From: Pyrenopolyporus hunteri
Taxonomy: Eukaryota; Ascomycota; Sordariomycetes; Xylariales; Hypoxylaceae
Direction of reading: 5' to 3'
Assembly (NCBI GenBank): GCA_902806595.1
Contig: CADCXC010000009.1
Span: 558,001 to 622,000, forward strand
DNA: 64,000 bases
The notes beneath the pieces are model-generated. The model made no database searches. It saw nothing but the letters and a program-made list of their open reading frames with translations, and was not told the origin of the DNA. Shown piece after piece: positions 12,877-22,749 of this stretch; position 1 is the stretch's first letter, and each line of letters begins with the position of its first letter. Made by a program: the position numbers and the translations under genes.

Positions 12877-14322
12877 TTAGGCGATTTCGGGATTAGAATC
12901 CTTTACTGCTGATACTAATTCTTCCATACCACCGACTTCCGTAGGCCCAGACATGCCGGTTGGCGGTAAGGCCCAGTCGGGAAGAGGGCTGACATAGCTC
13001 CAGCTACCTCCAGCGTCCTCATATCGAAGGCTGTGTAGCCATAGCGAGAGCTCTTGTAATCCGGGATCTGTATACAATGGTGTGTCGCAAATCTCGCATA
13101 GCTCGCCTGACATCTTCTCTGCCTTTCTCTTATAGTATTCATCCACCATCTCATCATGGTAAGCCACAGCGTCTGCGACCTCTTCCTTCCCCATACGGTT
13201 GAGACGCGTAATGATGTCTTCGTCCGTATTTTCTACGGCATCGGGGTCATTATAGCCGAGGTTCGCCCCCCAAACCCTTTGGTTGGCATATATGGGATCA
13301 TTTTGAATGGGATGCCCGAGATGCTGAAGATGAACTCGGATCTGATGGGTCCTGCCGGTGACGGGAAGACACCGTACAATGGAATACCCCTCCTTGCGCA
13401 GCCACGGTTTACCCTTCTCTTCAGTGGCGTCTTTTGCTTCGAGGCGCTCTCCGTCAACTTTTCGTTGCCGTGGCTCGCGTGGGGGGTAATAAGCAAGCTT
13501 CTTAAATACCGTCCGAGCTGTCTTCCCGTTTGCCCGTACTCGATTCAACCCAAGTTTGGGAGAGATTTGTAGCAAGGGTTGATTACAGACCACCTCCTCG
13601 TCGGGAAAGTCGCCAATAACTCGAGCGATATATTCCTTTCGTACGCTCCTCTGTTTGATCTGTTCGCTTAGGCGATCCGCCGCTTTGGGATGCTTCGCAA
13701 CAAACATAATGCCACTTGTTAGCCTGTCTAGCCTGTTGCAAGTATAAGCGACCCATTCCGGGCCCCTCTCGGCCTTCATAATTTCGATAACCGAGTTGAA
13801 GTTATACCTCCCAGCGGGGTGGACTGGGATGCCGGAGGGTTTATTGATCACGATCATGTCTTCGTCCTCGTGAAGAATTCGTATTGGGTCCGCCGAGACG
13901 GGTGGTTCGTGCCGATGTATAGTATGTGATACCAGCTCCCCGTTCTTCAAGACATGATCCGGGCTAGTTGGTTTGCCGTTGACACGTATTTGGCCCGTCT
14001 CCATGGCATTTTTATAGTATGCTAACGGCCGATCTCTAAACTCGCTCTCGAATACATCGAGAAGCGTCCTGCCTCTCCATCGTTGCTTGCACCAGGTCTT
14101 GTAGGTGAAATGGTAAGGGGCGACGCGTCGTAAGCCATTTTCCAGAAAGTATGGCGGTGGCCAAGCATCAGCGCATGGAGTAGCCAGGTCGGGAGCTGGG
14201 TCTTTGCCCTTTTCCACCCCCGTTTTTGGCTCGGAGATAGCCAAGGTTTCGATATCCGGCGTGACAACCTCATTAGATGCCTCCATCCCCGTAGAACTTG
14301 GCTCTTCTATAATTTGACTCAT
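12877..14322 (-). CDS. PUS9: Pus9/RluA-type tRNA pseudouridine synthase
   Basis: An intronless 481-codon gene. An S4-like RNA-binding segment lies at about residues 84-137 (GRTLLDVFE...QIRVNGKP...ELVSH). The RluA/RsuA catalytic domain follows: EDEDMIVINKPSGIPVHP (about 153-169), the catalytic motif NRLDRLTSG with the nucleophilic Asp at about 199, and GRTHQIRVHLQHLGHPI near 320. This class isomerises a specific uridine; fungal Pus9/Rib2-type enzymes modify U32 of tRNAs in the mitochondrion and cytosol respectively. The C-terminal deaminase domain of yeast Rib2 is absent, so this is the synthase-only form. No obvious mitochondrial presequence is seen, so compartment is undecided. The residue before RLD is Asn where bacterial members usually have His. 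A C-terminal CEIC...C-like stretch (GELCEICDTPLY) is of unknown role. Confidence 0.88.
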   Translation of the reverse strand: MSQIIEEPSSTGMEASNEVVTPDIETLAISEPKTGVEKGKDPAPDLATPCADAWPPPYFLENGLRRVAPYHFTYKTWCKQRWRGRTLLDVFESEFRDRPLAYYKNAMETGQIRVNGKPTSPDHVLKNGELVSHTIHRHEPPVSADPIRILHEDEDMIVINKPSGIPVHPAGRYNFNSVIEIMKAERGPEWVAYTCNRLDRLTSGIMFVAKHPKAADRLSEQIKQRSVRKEYIARVIGDFPDEEVVCNQPLLQISPKLGLNRVRANGKTARTVFKKLAYYPPREPRQRKVDGERLEAKDATEEKGKPWLRKEGYSIVRCLPVTGRTHQIRVHLQHLGHPIQNDPIYANQRVWGANLGYNDPDAVENTDEDIITRLNRMGKEEVADAVAYHDEMVDEYYKRKAEKMSGELCEICDTPLYTDPGLQELSLWLHSLRYEDAGGSWSYVSPLPDWALPPTGMSGPTEVGGMEELVSAVKDSNPEIA

Positions 14323-14514
14323 GACAGGTCGAGGCAGAATATCAAGCTCCTAGTAAATCACCGCCAACGTTGGCGTATTTTACCGATTTGAAGGGAGATA
14401 GAATCGTATTTGGAAATATGAGAGAATCCTAATATGGCATCATATTTTCACCGTCGTTACTCGCATATCATTGTACGAAGCAATCAGGTAATTAACCCCT
14501 CGCTGCGGGGTCGT

Positions 14515-14542
14515 GGTCGCGTCCGTGTCCGTGTCCGTGTCG
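14515..14542. repeat. GTCCGT hexamer tandem repeat
   Basis: About four copies of GTCCGT, slightly degenerate at the edges, in the divergent promoter region. Read directly. Confidence 0.8.
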
Positions 14543-14800
14543 ATATCTGAAGATGCGTGCACATGTGGGAAATTTTAGCATCGAGGTATGGGTCATGCAG
14601 GTGTAAGGTGGGGTACCTAGGTACAAGGGTGAGCCTTGGCATGGCGGGCCTCGACGCCCTGTCTTGCAAAAAATGGTTCGGTTATATAGATATTCCGGTG
14701 ATTCAAAAAGAGCCCCGCCTTTGATAATGCTCCGCTATCGATTAGGTAATCATCAATACCCCCTACCTCGGCTTCCGAGGTTCGTGCTACCGTACGCCAG

Positions 14801-14834
14801 CTCAACCTCAACCTCAACCTCAACCTCAACCTCA
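14801..14834. repeat. CTCAAC hexamer tandem repeat
   Basis: Between five and six uninterrupted copies of CTCAAC, about 80-110 bp upstream of the thioesterase start. It is not the TTAGGG telomere unit. Confidence 0.85.
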
Positions 14835-14912
14835 TCCCGATACGTCCCATGGTAGAATCATCAGATTCTATTCTCTTGGCAATACCCAGAATCCACTTGC
14901 TTATCTTAAATC

Positions 14913-15512
14913 ATGACCCAGATTAAGGAATTAAGAAATAGGGTTCGAAAGGACTACCCCTTTATGCTTGAATATCGGACACGATGGTATGTCTATCCCT
15001 TGGAATCAAAGTCCGCTATTCGACCTAACCAACTCCCCTTAGGAGCGACAATGATATGTATGATCATATGAACAATTCAGTCTATAACTTCCTGTCTGTG
15101 AATCCAGCCCCTCTGTCAGAAGAAAAAGAAAAGGAAGGTCTTTGCCTGACTTTGCGTACCGGCTAGTTTCGACTCGGTGATTAACTCTTACTTAATTGAA
15201 TATTGTGCTCTTCACCCGCCCGCCTCGGCACAACACCCTTTAATGGCTCAGACACACTGCAATTTCTTTTCTCCTATCTCGTATCCTAAGGTAGCGGAGC
15301 TCTGTTTGCGGGTTAATAAGCTTGGGAGATCCAGCGTCGTCTATGAAGTTGCACTATTCGAGAAAGGCGTTGAGCAGGTCAAGGCTATCGGAGAGTTTGT
15401 TCAGGTCTTCGTGGACCGCGCAACTCAACGGCCAAATACCGACGGAATGAACTCTCTATTACGACAAGGGCTTGAGAAGATACACGTGAGACCAGATTCG
15501 GCTAAATTATAG
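14913..15512 (+). CDS. Hotdog-fold thioesterase (4HBT-like)
   Basis: Three exons (14913-14986, 15043-15093, 15167-15512) give 156 residues. Intron 1 (56 nt, GTATGT...CCTTAG) and intron 2 (73 nt, GTCTGT...GGCTAG) are set by the family sequence that splicing restores across the junctions: EYRTRWSDNDMYDHMNNSVY and NFLFDSVINSYLIE. RWSDNDMYDHMNN (residues 24-36) holds the acidic and His/Asn residues expected at the active site, and LRVNKLGRSSVVYEVALFEKG is the typical hotdog beta core. Such proteins hydrolyse acyl-CoA or similar thioesters; the substrate is unknown. The second donor is unusual (GTCTGT). The stop lies 9 bp from the stop of the oxidoreductase on the opposite strand, so the 3' ends of the two transcripts must overlap. 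Confidence 0.9.
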
Positions 15513-15521
15513 CGACGCCCG

Positions 15522-16717
15522 TCATACGAAGCCCTGGTACTCCAACTTCTGGCGTGCTCCCTCGTTATCACCACTAGTCAGCATCTTTTCCAGTAGCTCC
15601 AGATCTCCAAGCGCTTGTTCGGGTGTCTGATTTCGGTTTGGTATTCCCGATAGAATAGACTCAGCCCAGGCATGAACCTCTTCCTTGACTCCGCTAGTCT
15701 TCTCAAACAGCTTTTCCTCGGTGACTGCTTTTTTCCCGGTTCCTCGGATCGTAACCACCTTGGCGCCTTCGGCCTTTACAACACCCTGCTCACACGCGAC
15801 ATGGAACTCGAAAGCCTCCATCATCGTCCCTACAGAGGTGATATAGGAGCCTACTACGCCGGACTTTGTCTTCAGAACCGCATTGATAGAATCCACGGGA
15901 GGCAAATGGCTCGACACCAAGGACGTCTGAGCCATAAGGGTATCAACGGCGTTTTCTCTACCCAAAAGCGTCCTGATAACAGCCGTAAAGTGCACTCCGC
16001 CATCAAGAAGGAATCCGCCCTGGTACTGTGGTGTTGTTCTCCATGGTGTGAGGTAATACTTGTTAGTTTTCTCCATCATAGAGTGCAGCCTCACCACGAA
16101 TCCCGTCACCTTTCCGAGCTTCTTGATCTCTTCAGCGCCATAGGCCCAGCCTTGCTGAAAGCGGAAATTCTCTGCGATGGCTAGGGACGCGTTCGTCTCC
16201 GCCGAGACTTGCTTGTAGTATTCGATAAGTCTGATAGCAGTAGCAATATCTTTGGCTATCGGCTTCTCTGCCAAGACGTGTTTGCCCGCCGCCAAAGCTT
16301 TCTCGATAAATGTGGGCTGATCTACGATCGGTAGAGCAATGATCACCCCGGTTATATCATCGCGCTTAAGGAGGTCTTCGTAAGACTTGCCATCCCCAGA
16401 ATCTGACGAGTATAGATCCACCGAAGCCGCATCGCCAGGGACCAGAGACGCGGCGTTTTCCGCAGTCTTTCGAGACCGAGACCAGATCGCCTTGATTGAA
16501 AGGAGAGGCGTGGCCAACGCGGCAGGCTAGTCACATATTAGTTAGTGTATCACCCAAGTCCCGAGATACATCCATCCAGACAGTCCTCTCGAGTGCTGAT
16601 CTACTGGTCTTGATGAGCGTCTCGAGGCCACGGAAGTTCCCGTGGCTAGGTACCTACTATATGCTGCTCTTTGACGAAGATACCCCCGCCAATGATCGCT
16701 ATTCCAATGGGATCCAT
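15522..16717 (-). CDS. Gfo/Idh/MocA-family NAD(P)-dependent oxidoreductase
   Basis: Two exons (16658-16717 and 15522-16526) with a 131-nt intron (GTAGGT...GACTAG) encode 354 residues. Exon 1 supplies the Rossmann glycine motif (IGIAIIGGGIF, residues 4-14); exon 2 alone would lack it, which decides the start. AEKPIAKD (about 105-112) is the family signature with the conserved Lys-Pro, and DGGVHF (about 193-198) precedes the usual catalytic His. The C-terminal half is the alpha/beta substrate-binding domain. Members oxidise or reduce sugars, inositols or dihydrodiols, or cleave biliverdin-like substrates; nothing here fixes the substrate. It converges on the thioesterase gene with 9 bp between stops. 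This arrangement may be conserved, but the two enzymes have no obvious shared pathway. Confidence 0.9.
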
Positions 16718-18164
16718 TCTCCGAACGATCTCGAACGCGGCGGTTTGGGGGTAGATATTAGCTATTAGCGCAACGACTTTTTTGATTTTTGATTTTAGAA
16801 TTCAGCAGGAATAAGAGAAAAGGCCTCAAATTATGTTCTTGACCTAGCACACAAGCTTGGTTTTAAGCGCGAAATTCCTGCTCCGAAGCTTTGAGAGTCT
16901 GTCTCCGCTTCGTCGGATTCGCCATTCTCGGCAAGTTCAGCCCCGCTAATGAATAAGAGGATATTAGCCCCTCTTCTTCCTAAAGGTGCCGTCCCACGAC
17001 GTCAACTACATATCAATCCGAGGTCATCAGGGTGACAGTAGCCCGCGTCTGTATAGAGTTCACGGCCGGATAAAACCCTGCGTTAATTAACCGTGATGCA
17101 ACCGTTCGTAACATCGAGACATAGATACTGAGCACCTACCAAGACATTACACAGGTATATAGGTATATACACGTGAAAGCAACCGCATACCAGAAGCTCA
17201 GATAACAGTGCTGACAGCGTGCCTAAAATTTAGATAGATACCTATGCTAAAGAGCTTCATTACGTACTAGCCCCATCTATGCTGACTTATTAGTGAATAT
17301 ATTAAACCAGAGCAGGTATGTGCTCTCTTATGTTAGACACCAATTGCTAATGCTGTGTGGGCGATAGCTTCAAGTCAATCATATTTAACATCACAGCTAT
17401 TAGTTAGCATCACTATCTGGACAATTTTCACCCGCAAACAAAACTAGATGGGTAATAAACTCTAATCATCCGAGCAATGCTTCTTCCTCACGTCCATAAG
17501 AAACTTAGGGATCGCAACGAAAAAAAAAAGGGCGTGCATTTGTGTCTCCGCTGTGGTGTAATGGAGACGCAGGCTGCACGCAAGCCTTAAGGAACAAAAA
17601 ATTCTTGAAATGCTAGAAGCAAATCAAAGTGAGTGGTTATCCAACTGAACCAATGCACACCTAGGACAGCCAAAGCCAGCGAAAGACCCCGGCGTCACTG
17701 GCCCCCTGTCGCGTTCACCCCCGCCTCCTCAGCCCGCTGGGTCAGTTAAGAGACGAGTGCCCCGGCCAGCAAGCCGGCCTCGTACAAATCGTCTCGGCCG
17801 AGAGTGCGATGCGTGGCTGAGAGCGGGAGCGCGCTTCACTCCAGGCTTACTTGAACTGATCCTCGCCGCCGTCCCCGCCGTGCAGAGCAGGCGGGGCGGA
17901 GGCGAGTCGAGGGACCCGCGGGACGTACAAAGACGGATTTGGGGCATCCGTGTCCCGACCAAGGTATCTGTCAGCCTTCGGAGGTGCGTTCGACTGGTTG
18001 ATGGGGTCGGGCATATTCCGTCAGACGCGAGACCGTACCCAGGGCCTGCGCCACATCCCCGTCCGGTATAGTGTACAGCCAAAGGTATTGTGTGGATGAT
18101 TAAACTGCTTGAAGCTTAGTATCTGGTAAGATTGGCCAAGGGAGCATACCAAGTTAAGGGAAGA

Positions 18165-18495
18165 GTGCGTGTCCCCTCGAGGGGATAGGAGGGAGGAGGA
18201 GGGAGGGAGGGAGGACAGGAGGGAGGGCGATCGGGGGATATGCGTCGGTCGGGGAGGTCGGTCGGGCGAGGACGGTCGGGCGAGGACGGTCGGGAGAGGT
18301 CGGTCGGGAGAGGTCGGTCGGGGAGGTCGGTCGGGGAGGTCGGTCGGGAAGGAATTTGTCGGTCGGAGGGAGGGCCGGTTGGAAGAGGAGGACGGATTGG
18401 TAGGGGTGTCGGTCGGTTTGAGGAAGGGAGGGAGGGGGAGGGAGAGGGAGGAGGGATTTGTCGGTCGAAAGGGAGGGTCGGTCGGTCGAGGGTAT
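18165..18495. repeat. GGTCG/GGGA low-complexity minisatellite tract
   Basis: The plus strand is almost only G, A, T and CG steps, built from GGTCGGTCGG, GGGCGAGGAC and GGGAGGAGG blocks; GGTCGGTCGG-type units recur more than ten times between 18240 and 18480. The first part (18181-18237) has many GGG runs with short loops and could form G-quadruplexes. Long open frames here (110 and 132 codons on opposite strands) are explained by the absence of stop triplets in the unit, so I do not call them genes. Confidence 0.85.
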
Positions 18496-18653
18496 CCGTA
18501 GGAAAGTCAGTCACAGAAGGCGAGAGGTTCAGATATTAAAGTCACACATACCGGAGGGCGAGGGGAAAGCGAAATCATTATGAAAGATGAAATAAAACTT
18601 GATATATTAATTAGTGACGCTACTCAAGTAGAATAAGATGAAAGTAAACTTAC

Positions 18654-18697
18654 CTGTGGCACAAGTGTTGGTTAAATCCGAGCTAACAAATGACATG
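18654..18697 (-). other. Possible isolated 44-nt exon
   Basis: On minus, a branch-site-like GCTAACA and acceptor TTACAG precede 44 nt that end in a strong donor (CACAG then GTAAGT). The segment begins CATG and would read MSFVSSDLTNTCAT. The match to fungal splice consensus on both sides is good, but I could not link it to further exons. It may belong to a noncoding or decayed transcript. Confidence 0.2.
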
Positions 18698-21600
18698 CTG
18701 TAATTAATGTTAGCAATTAATTAATCAGAAAGAGGAAGGACGACAGAATGATAAAGTCGATGGGACGAAACCGAAATACGTGAAAAGGGGTATCGGAGGG
18801 GGATAGTGTGGCATGAGAATCAGGTGTAGGATCACCAAGTCTTATTAGGGAAATGAAGAGAAAATAATAATAGAGGGTACAGACCGATTGATTTGGGGGG
18901 AAGTTGGAAATATGTTTTCGATGTGTGTTAGGGTAGTGGTGTAGACGAGGTAAACCAGAAAGTTGTAATGAGGAGTGTTGAGAAGGGGGAGGATTGAAAG
19001 TAGGGGAGTGTGGTGTGGGTTGGGACAGGAAAATTTGAACAGGAATCGAAAAGCGAAAGAAAAAAAAAACCTCGTACCTTATAAGCGATGATGTCAGAAA
19101 ACCACCAGGCAACAGCATTAGGAAAAATTGAAGGTAGTATGGTGGGATGTTGGCGTTGCTAGGGAGAAGAACAACGCGCCGAACTTGTGCTATGGTAGAA
19201 ACTCAAATCGACGCGTATGTCTTTATTTACAGCCAGCCCCGAAGCGCGTTCAAACAAGGTTCAGTTTCTGACACGTACCTGGTGAACTGAAGTTCAGTAA
19301 ATGATGGGCAAGAAGACGAGCATCCATAGATGAGTGCAAGCTATTGGTATAGCTGCGTAAGGTAAAATAAGGGGGAGCGGGGAGGGGGGAGGATGGTAGG
19401 CATTGAGAGAAGTCCTTACTTTGAAGCATCTACCAGTTGATTATCAGGTGTTGAGACCTGACAGGACTGGAGATTTGAAGAAGAGATGGAGTGAAAAGAG
19501 AAAAAATAAAATGAAAAAAAAGTTGAAGGACGGAGTAGTGTAAAGATATTTCTGACTGCGAAGGATTTGGTTTAAATACGCGGGTTTGGGAGAAGGCTGA
19601 TTGTAGAAGTCTAGCCGGGTACAATAGGAGGTACCCAGGTAGCCCAATAGGCGGCAAGATCAGAAAAAATAATTGTAAAATAGAATTCAAACAGATCTGT
19701 TACCCAGTGACCAGCAAATACATAGGTACTCGACCAGCGTAACGCCCAAGATCAGAGGCTCCCTTAGGAGGTATCTACCTGGGTACATATTTACAGTCTC
19801 GCGATGTCAACCACATAGTACGCCCGGTGCGGTAGAACAACTAACTTCAAGTCTACCAGCCGGCCGGGCTGGATAACCGCCCCTAAGGGGACGGTATAGT
19901 TGCTATTTAAATTCCCCATCGACTCCACCTACTACCAATGATGTTATTCGGTCCGGGTGCTCAAGCCCGTATCTCTTGTAAACCTCCCGGTATTGATTGG
20001 ATCATGATCTGATAGCGTCAGAAGTAACTCTGCCTACCTATTCATAAGATAACCATTCCCCTTAGTACCTAGGTAGACATCCGTGATTGATAGGTCTAGT
20101 TGAGTCCAAGTGTCCTTAATCATAAACCCGTTGATCCTAAAGCTGTTGAAACTAGCCCTGTAAACTTTGATTATGTACTAGCCGTGTTTTTACATCTACC
20201 TGGTGTTCGATTTCCCTATCCCAATTAATCGATCTAGCATACATACAAAGTTAACTGAGGTACCTGCCTATCCTAGGGGATAGATATAACTACCAGGCGT
20301 ACGGCACAGTTTACAGAAATAGGTAACCCCGAGAAAATAAGTTACGAGGAAGCTACCCGTGCAGGCACCCCCGTATGCGGAAACCTGAATATTAAATTCC
20401 GGTCAAATACCAGGATGAATCAGCAAAAACTATTTCAGTTACCCTGAGTACGTCTTTGCTATGCGCACATGTATTTTTAACTCCCTTTTTTCGATACTAT
20501 GCACCGCTAGTCCACGATCATGCCGTCTCCTATTTTCATCTCTAGTACACGGAATCCACCGCCAGGGGCGGTCTTAACCCCTTTATTCTTCGAGTCCCTA
20601 CTTTCTGCGTAGGACGATCACCAGACGACTTACGCCTGCCTAGCCGCCCCTTTTTTCTCGGCTAAACTAGTATAAGAACTCGAGATATATCGCAGAATTT
20701 CCTTGCCAGACCCGTCAAAACCCGTATAGATCTATCCTATCATGACGGATTCTCCCAGGCGACTAGTGGGAAACGGATATCGGTACGGCAATTGGAAGCA
20801 AGTATCAAGATACTAATCGTCGTCTATCAACCGCTCGCTTACCACTTGGCAGCTAACGTTCTATTATCTACGATAGACAATCCCAATGGCAGATCATCAG
20901 CAGTATCAGTCTCCCCTATTCGCATTCAAGAAAGGTTACAGTCCCTAAATGAGGTCAAAAGAACAGGCCTCCATCTTTATGCCAATACCAACACATAATT
21001 CGAATCCCTCTACAGCGCTAAAGATGTCCTCTGTCCACCGGCCACCCTCCATTAACTTTTCACGGGAAGCTATAAGACGAAGAAGGGTCTCCATCCCACG
21101 CCATGGCTAGACGGGGAAAGCTATCCTTGTAACCAAGATTCGGCGTAATAACGAGAGAAGCTAACTATACGGACGAGTATGATACTACTCTAGAGTTGTT
21201 TAATGACTTAGAGGATGATTACCTAGGGGTAGATATAACGCTATATGAACCTAGCTTTCGATGCGGCTTATCACACTACCTTAATGATATCTCCAAGCCA
21301 AGGCTCTTACCACCCAGCGGCCATACGGTTGGATGCCTACAGCCTCTCTATGTTGGATATATTGAGATGATATAGTAGCTATAGGTCACAATAAAGGTTT
21401 TCGGACCTGGCTCTTCTTCACTACTATGTAAGTTCAGGATACCGAAGGTATATGAGAGAACAGTTCCCGCTATATAGAAACCACGACGGTCTGTGCGTAA
21501 AGCGACGTTAAATCTGCGTGATATGAGTATGTAATCCGTATATGTGCGATCGGTTATGCGGGTAATCCTGCCGAGGGATGACGGGTGAAGATACCTAATT

Positions 21601-21978
21601 TGGACGACGATAAGAGCATCGTCAGATGGGCGGGCCTAGATAGGCTACTCGAAGCTGTGCCGCTAGGTATAATTTCGGATTGGACGATAGAGCGCGAGAA
21701 TTGGGGTAGGTAGTTGCCTAGCCTATGTTGTCACGATGCTTAATAGTTGGAATTGCTTGCTCGGAGCTTAAGCTCTGCGCCCATTTGCTTACTTCTCCTG
21801 AGCTATTTCTTACCGTGGGTGGACGAACACGCGGGAAACGCCACTATTACATACAATAGCAACGAAGGAGGTCCGCCAAGATCGACTTCCTCCGCCTACC
21901 TACGGAGGTACCTAATTAAGAGGAAATTCTATTCGAGCGCGATATTAACGCGGGAATACAAGTCGCAATAAGCACAAG

Positions 21979-22749
21979 ATGAAGTTCCCGGCGTCCCTCC
22001 CCTTTCCCGCGCATCTCCTGCTCCTCGGCGCGCACCGCGCCCTCGGGCAAGGAGCCCTCAACAACCGACAAGCGGAGGACGACTACATCATATCAGTATG
22101 CTCGCCGGCCACAGCACCGGACCAGGCGGACCCGGCGCCGTGCATCGCGATCCAGGACATCGAGACGGCGTGCCTGCCGAACGGGACGTCCTCGCTCGCG
22201 CTGGAGGCGCACGCGCAGTGCCTGTGCGGCGGGAGCTACTTCGCCGAGTGGCTGGGGTGCCGGCGGTGCCTGGAGGCGCACGGCGCGCTGTCCCAGCGCA
22301 ACTACACGTACTTCTCCGCCGTGCTGTCCAGCGCCAGCGAGCTGCTCTGCGACACCCCCACGCCCGCCGCGCCCTTCGCCGAGCTCTTCACCCAGGCCCA
22401 GGCCGGCATCCCCGAGCCCACGACCGGCGGCACCGCGCTCACCGACGTCAGCAGCGGCGACGCCGCCGTCAGCTTGTACTACACGGCGAGCGGCCCCCAG
22501 GGCCCGGGCCCGATCACGGGAAGCGCGACGGCGGCGACGGCCAGCCCGACGGATTCGAGTTCGAGTTCGGGTTCGGGTTCTGGGTCTACGGGTGGGACGA
22601 CGTTGGGTCCGGGTATCGGGTCGGGAACGAATACTGCGGCGGAAACATCTCCGAGCTCGAGCAACGTCGCTGTTCCGACGGGGGTGGCTGGTGGAAAGGG
22701 AGCGTTGTTCGCGGCGGCGGTGGGTGGTGCGCTGGTAGCTGTTCTGTAA
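21979..22749 (+). CDS. GPI-anchored, Cys-rich, Ser/Thr-rich secreted protein
   Basis: An intronless 256-codon gene, very GC-rich at third positions and sharply different from the surrounding DNA. The signal peptide is about residues 1-24 (MKFPASLPFPAHLLLLGAHRALGQG). The N-terminal domain has about ten Cys (VCSPA, PCIAI, ACLPNG, AQCLCGGSYF, GCRRCLEAHG, LLCDTP), a pattern shared by a widespread family of small fungal wall or surface proteins without known enzymatic role. It is followed by a Ser/Gly/Thr-rich linker of about 100 residues, likely O-glycosylated, and a hydrophobic C-terminus (GALFAAAVGGALVAVL) preceded by small residues, as expected for GPI attachment. It should sit on the plasma membrane or cell wall. 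Its position beside gene deserts resembles that of fast-evolving surface genes, but an effector role is only a guess. Confidence 0.85.
   Translation: MKFPASLPFPAHLLLLGAHRALGQGALNNRQAEDDYIISVCSPATAPDQADPAPCIAIQDIETACLPNGTSSLALEAHAQCLCGGSYFAEWLGCRRCLEAHGALSQRNYTYFSAVLSSASELLCDTPTPAAPFAELFTQAQAGIPEPTTGGTALTDVSSGDAAVSLYYTASGPQGPGPITGSATAATASPTDSSSSSGSGSGSTGGTTLGPGIGSGTNTAAETSPSSSNVAVPTGVAGGKGALFAAAVGGALVAVL

Larger units (their letters stand above)
14323..14912. other. Divergent intergenic region between PUS9-like and thioesterase genes
   Basis: This 590-bp stretch separates two divergently transcribed starts and so should hold both promoters. It contains two hexamer tandem tracts, listed separately, and a palindromic GGTACCTAGGTAC copy at about 14612-14624. 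No TATA element is clear. Confidence 0.55.
16718..21978. other. Long intergenic desert with low-complexity DNA
   Basis: About 5.3 kb without a supported gene. 17700-18080 is GC-rich and open on both strands but shows no recognisable protein. 18165-18495 is a GGTCG/GGGA tract (listed). 18700-19690 is strongly purine-rich on the plus strand, so the minus strand carries long pyrimidine-rich frames with Pro/Ser/Phe/Leu bias that look like base-composition artefacts. 19700-21970 is fragmented, with many CTAG and TACC motifs. A possible isolated exon is listed at 18654-18697. The last few hundred bases should include the promoter of the GPI-protein gene. Confidence 0.5.

Noticed and set aside
14801..14834. 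CTCAAC repeat as an interstitial telomere
   Set aside because: The unit is not TTAGGG or a simple variant of it.
17729..18082. Opposed GC-rich frames of 117 and 104 codons
   Set aside because: No domain, no splice or leader context, and open on both strands, as expected from high GC content.
18116..18514. 132-codon Pro/Arg/Asp-rich frame on minus and a 110-codon frame on plus
   Set aside because: Both lie in the GGTCG/CCGAC repeat, whose unit contains no stop triplet in any frame, so openness is a composition effect.
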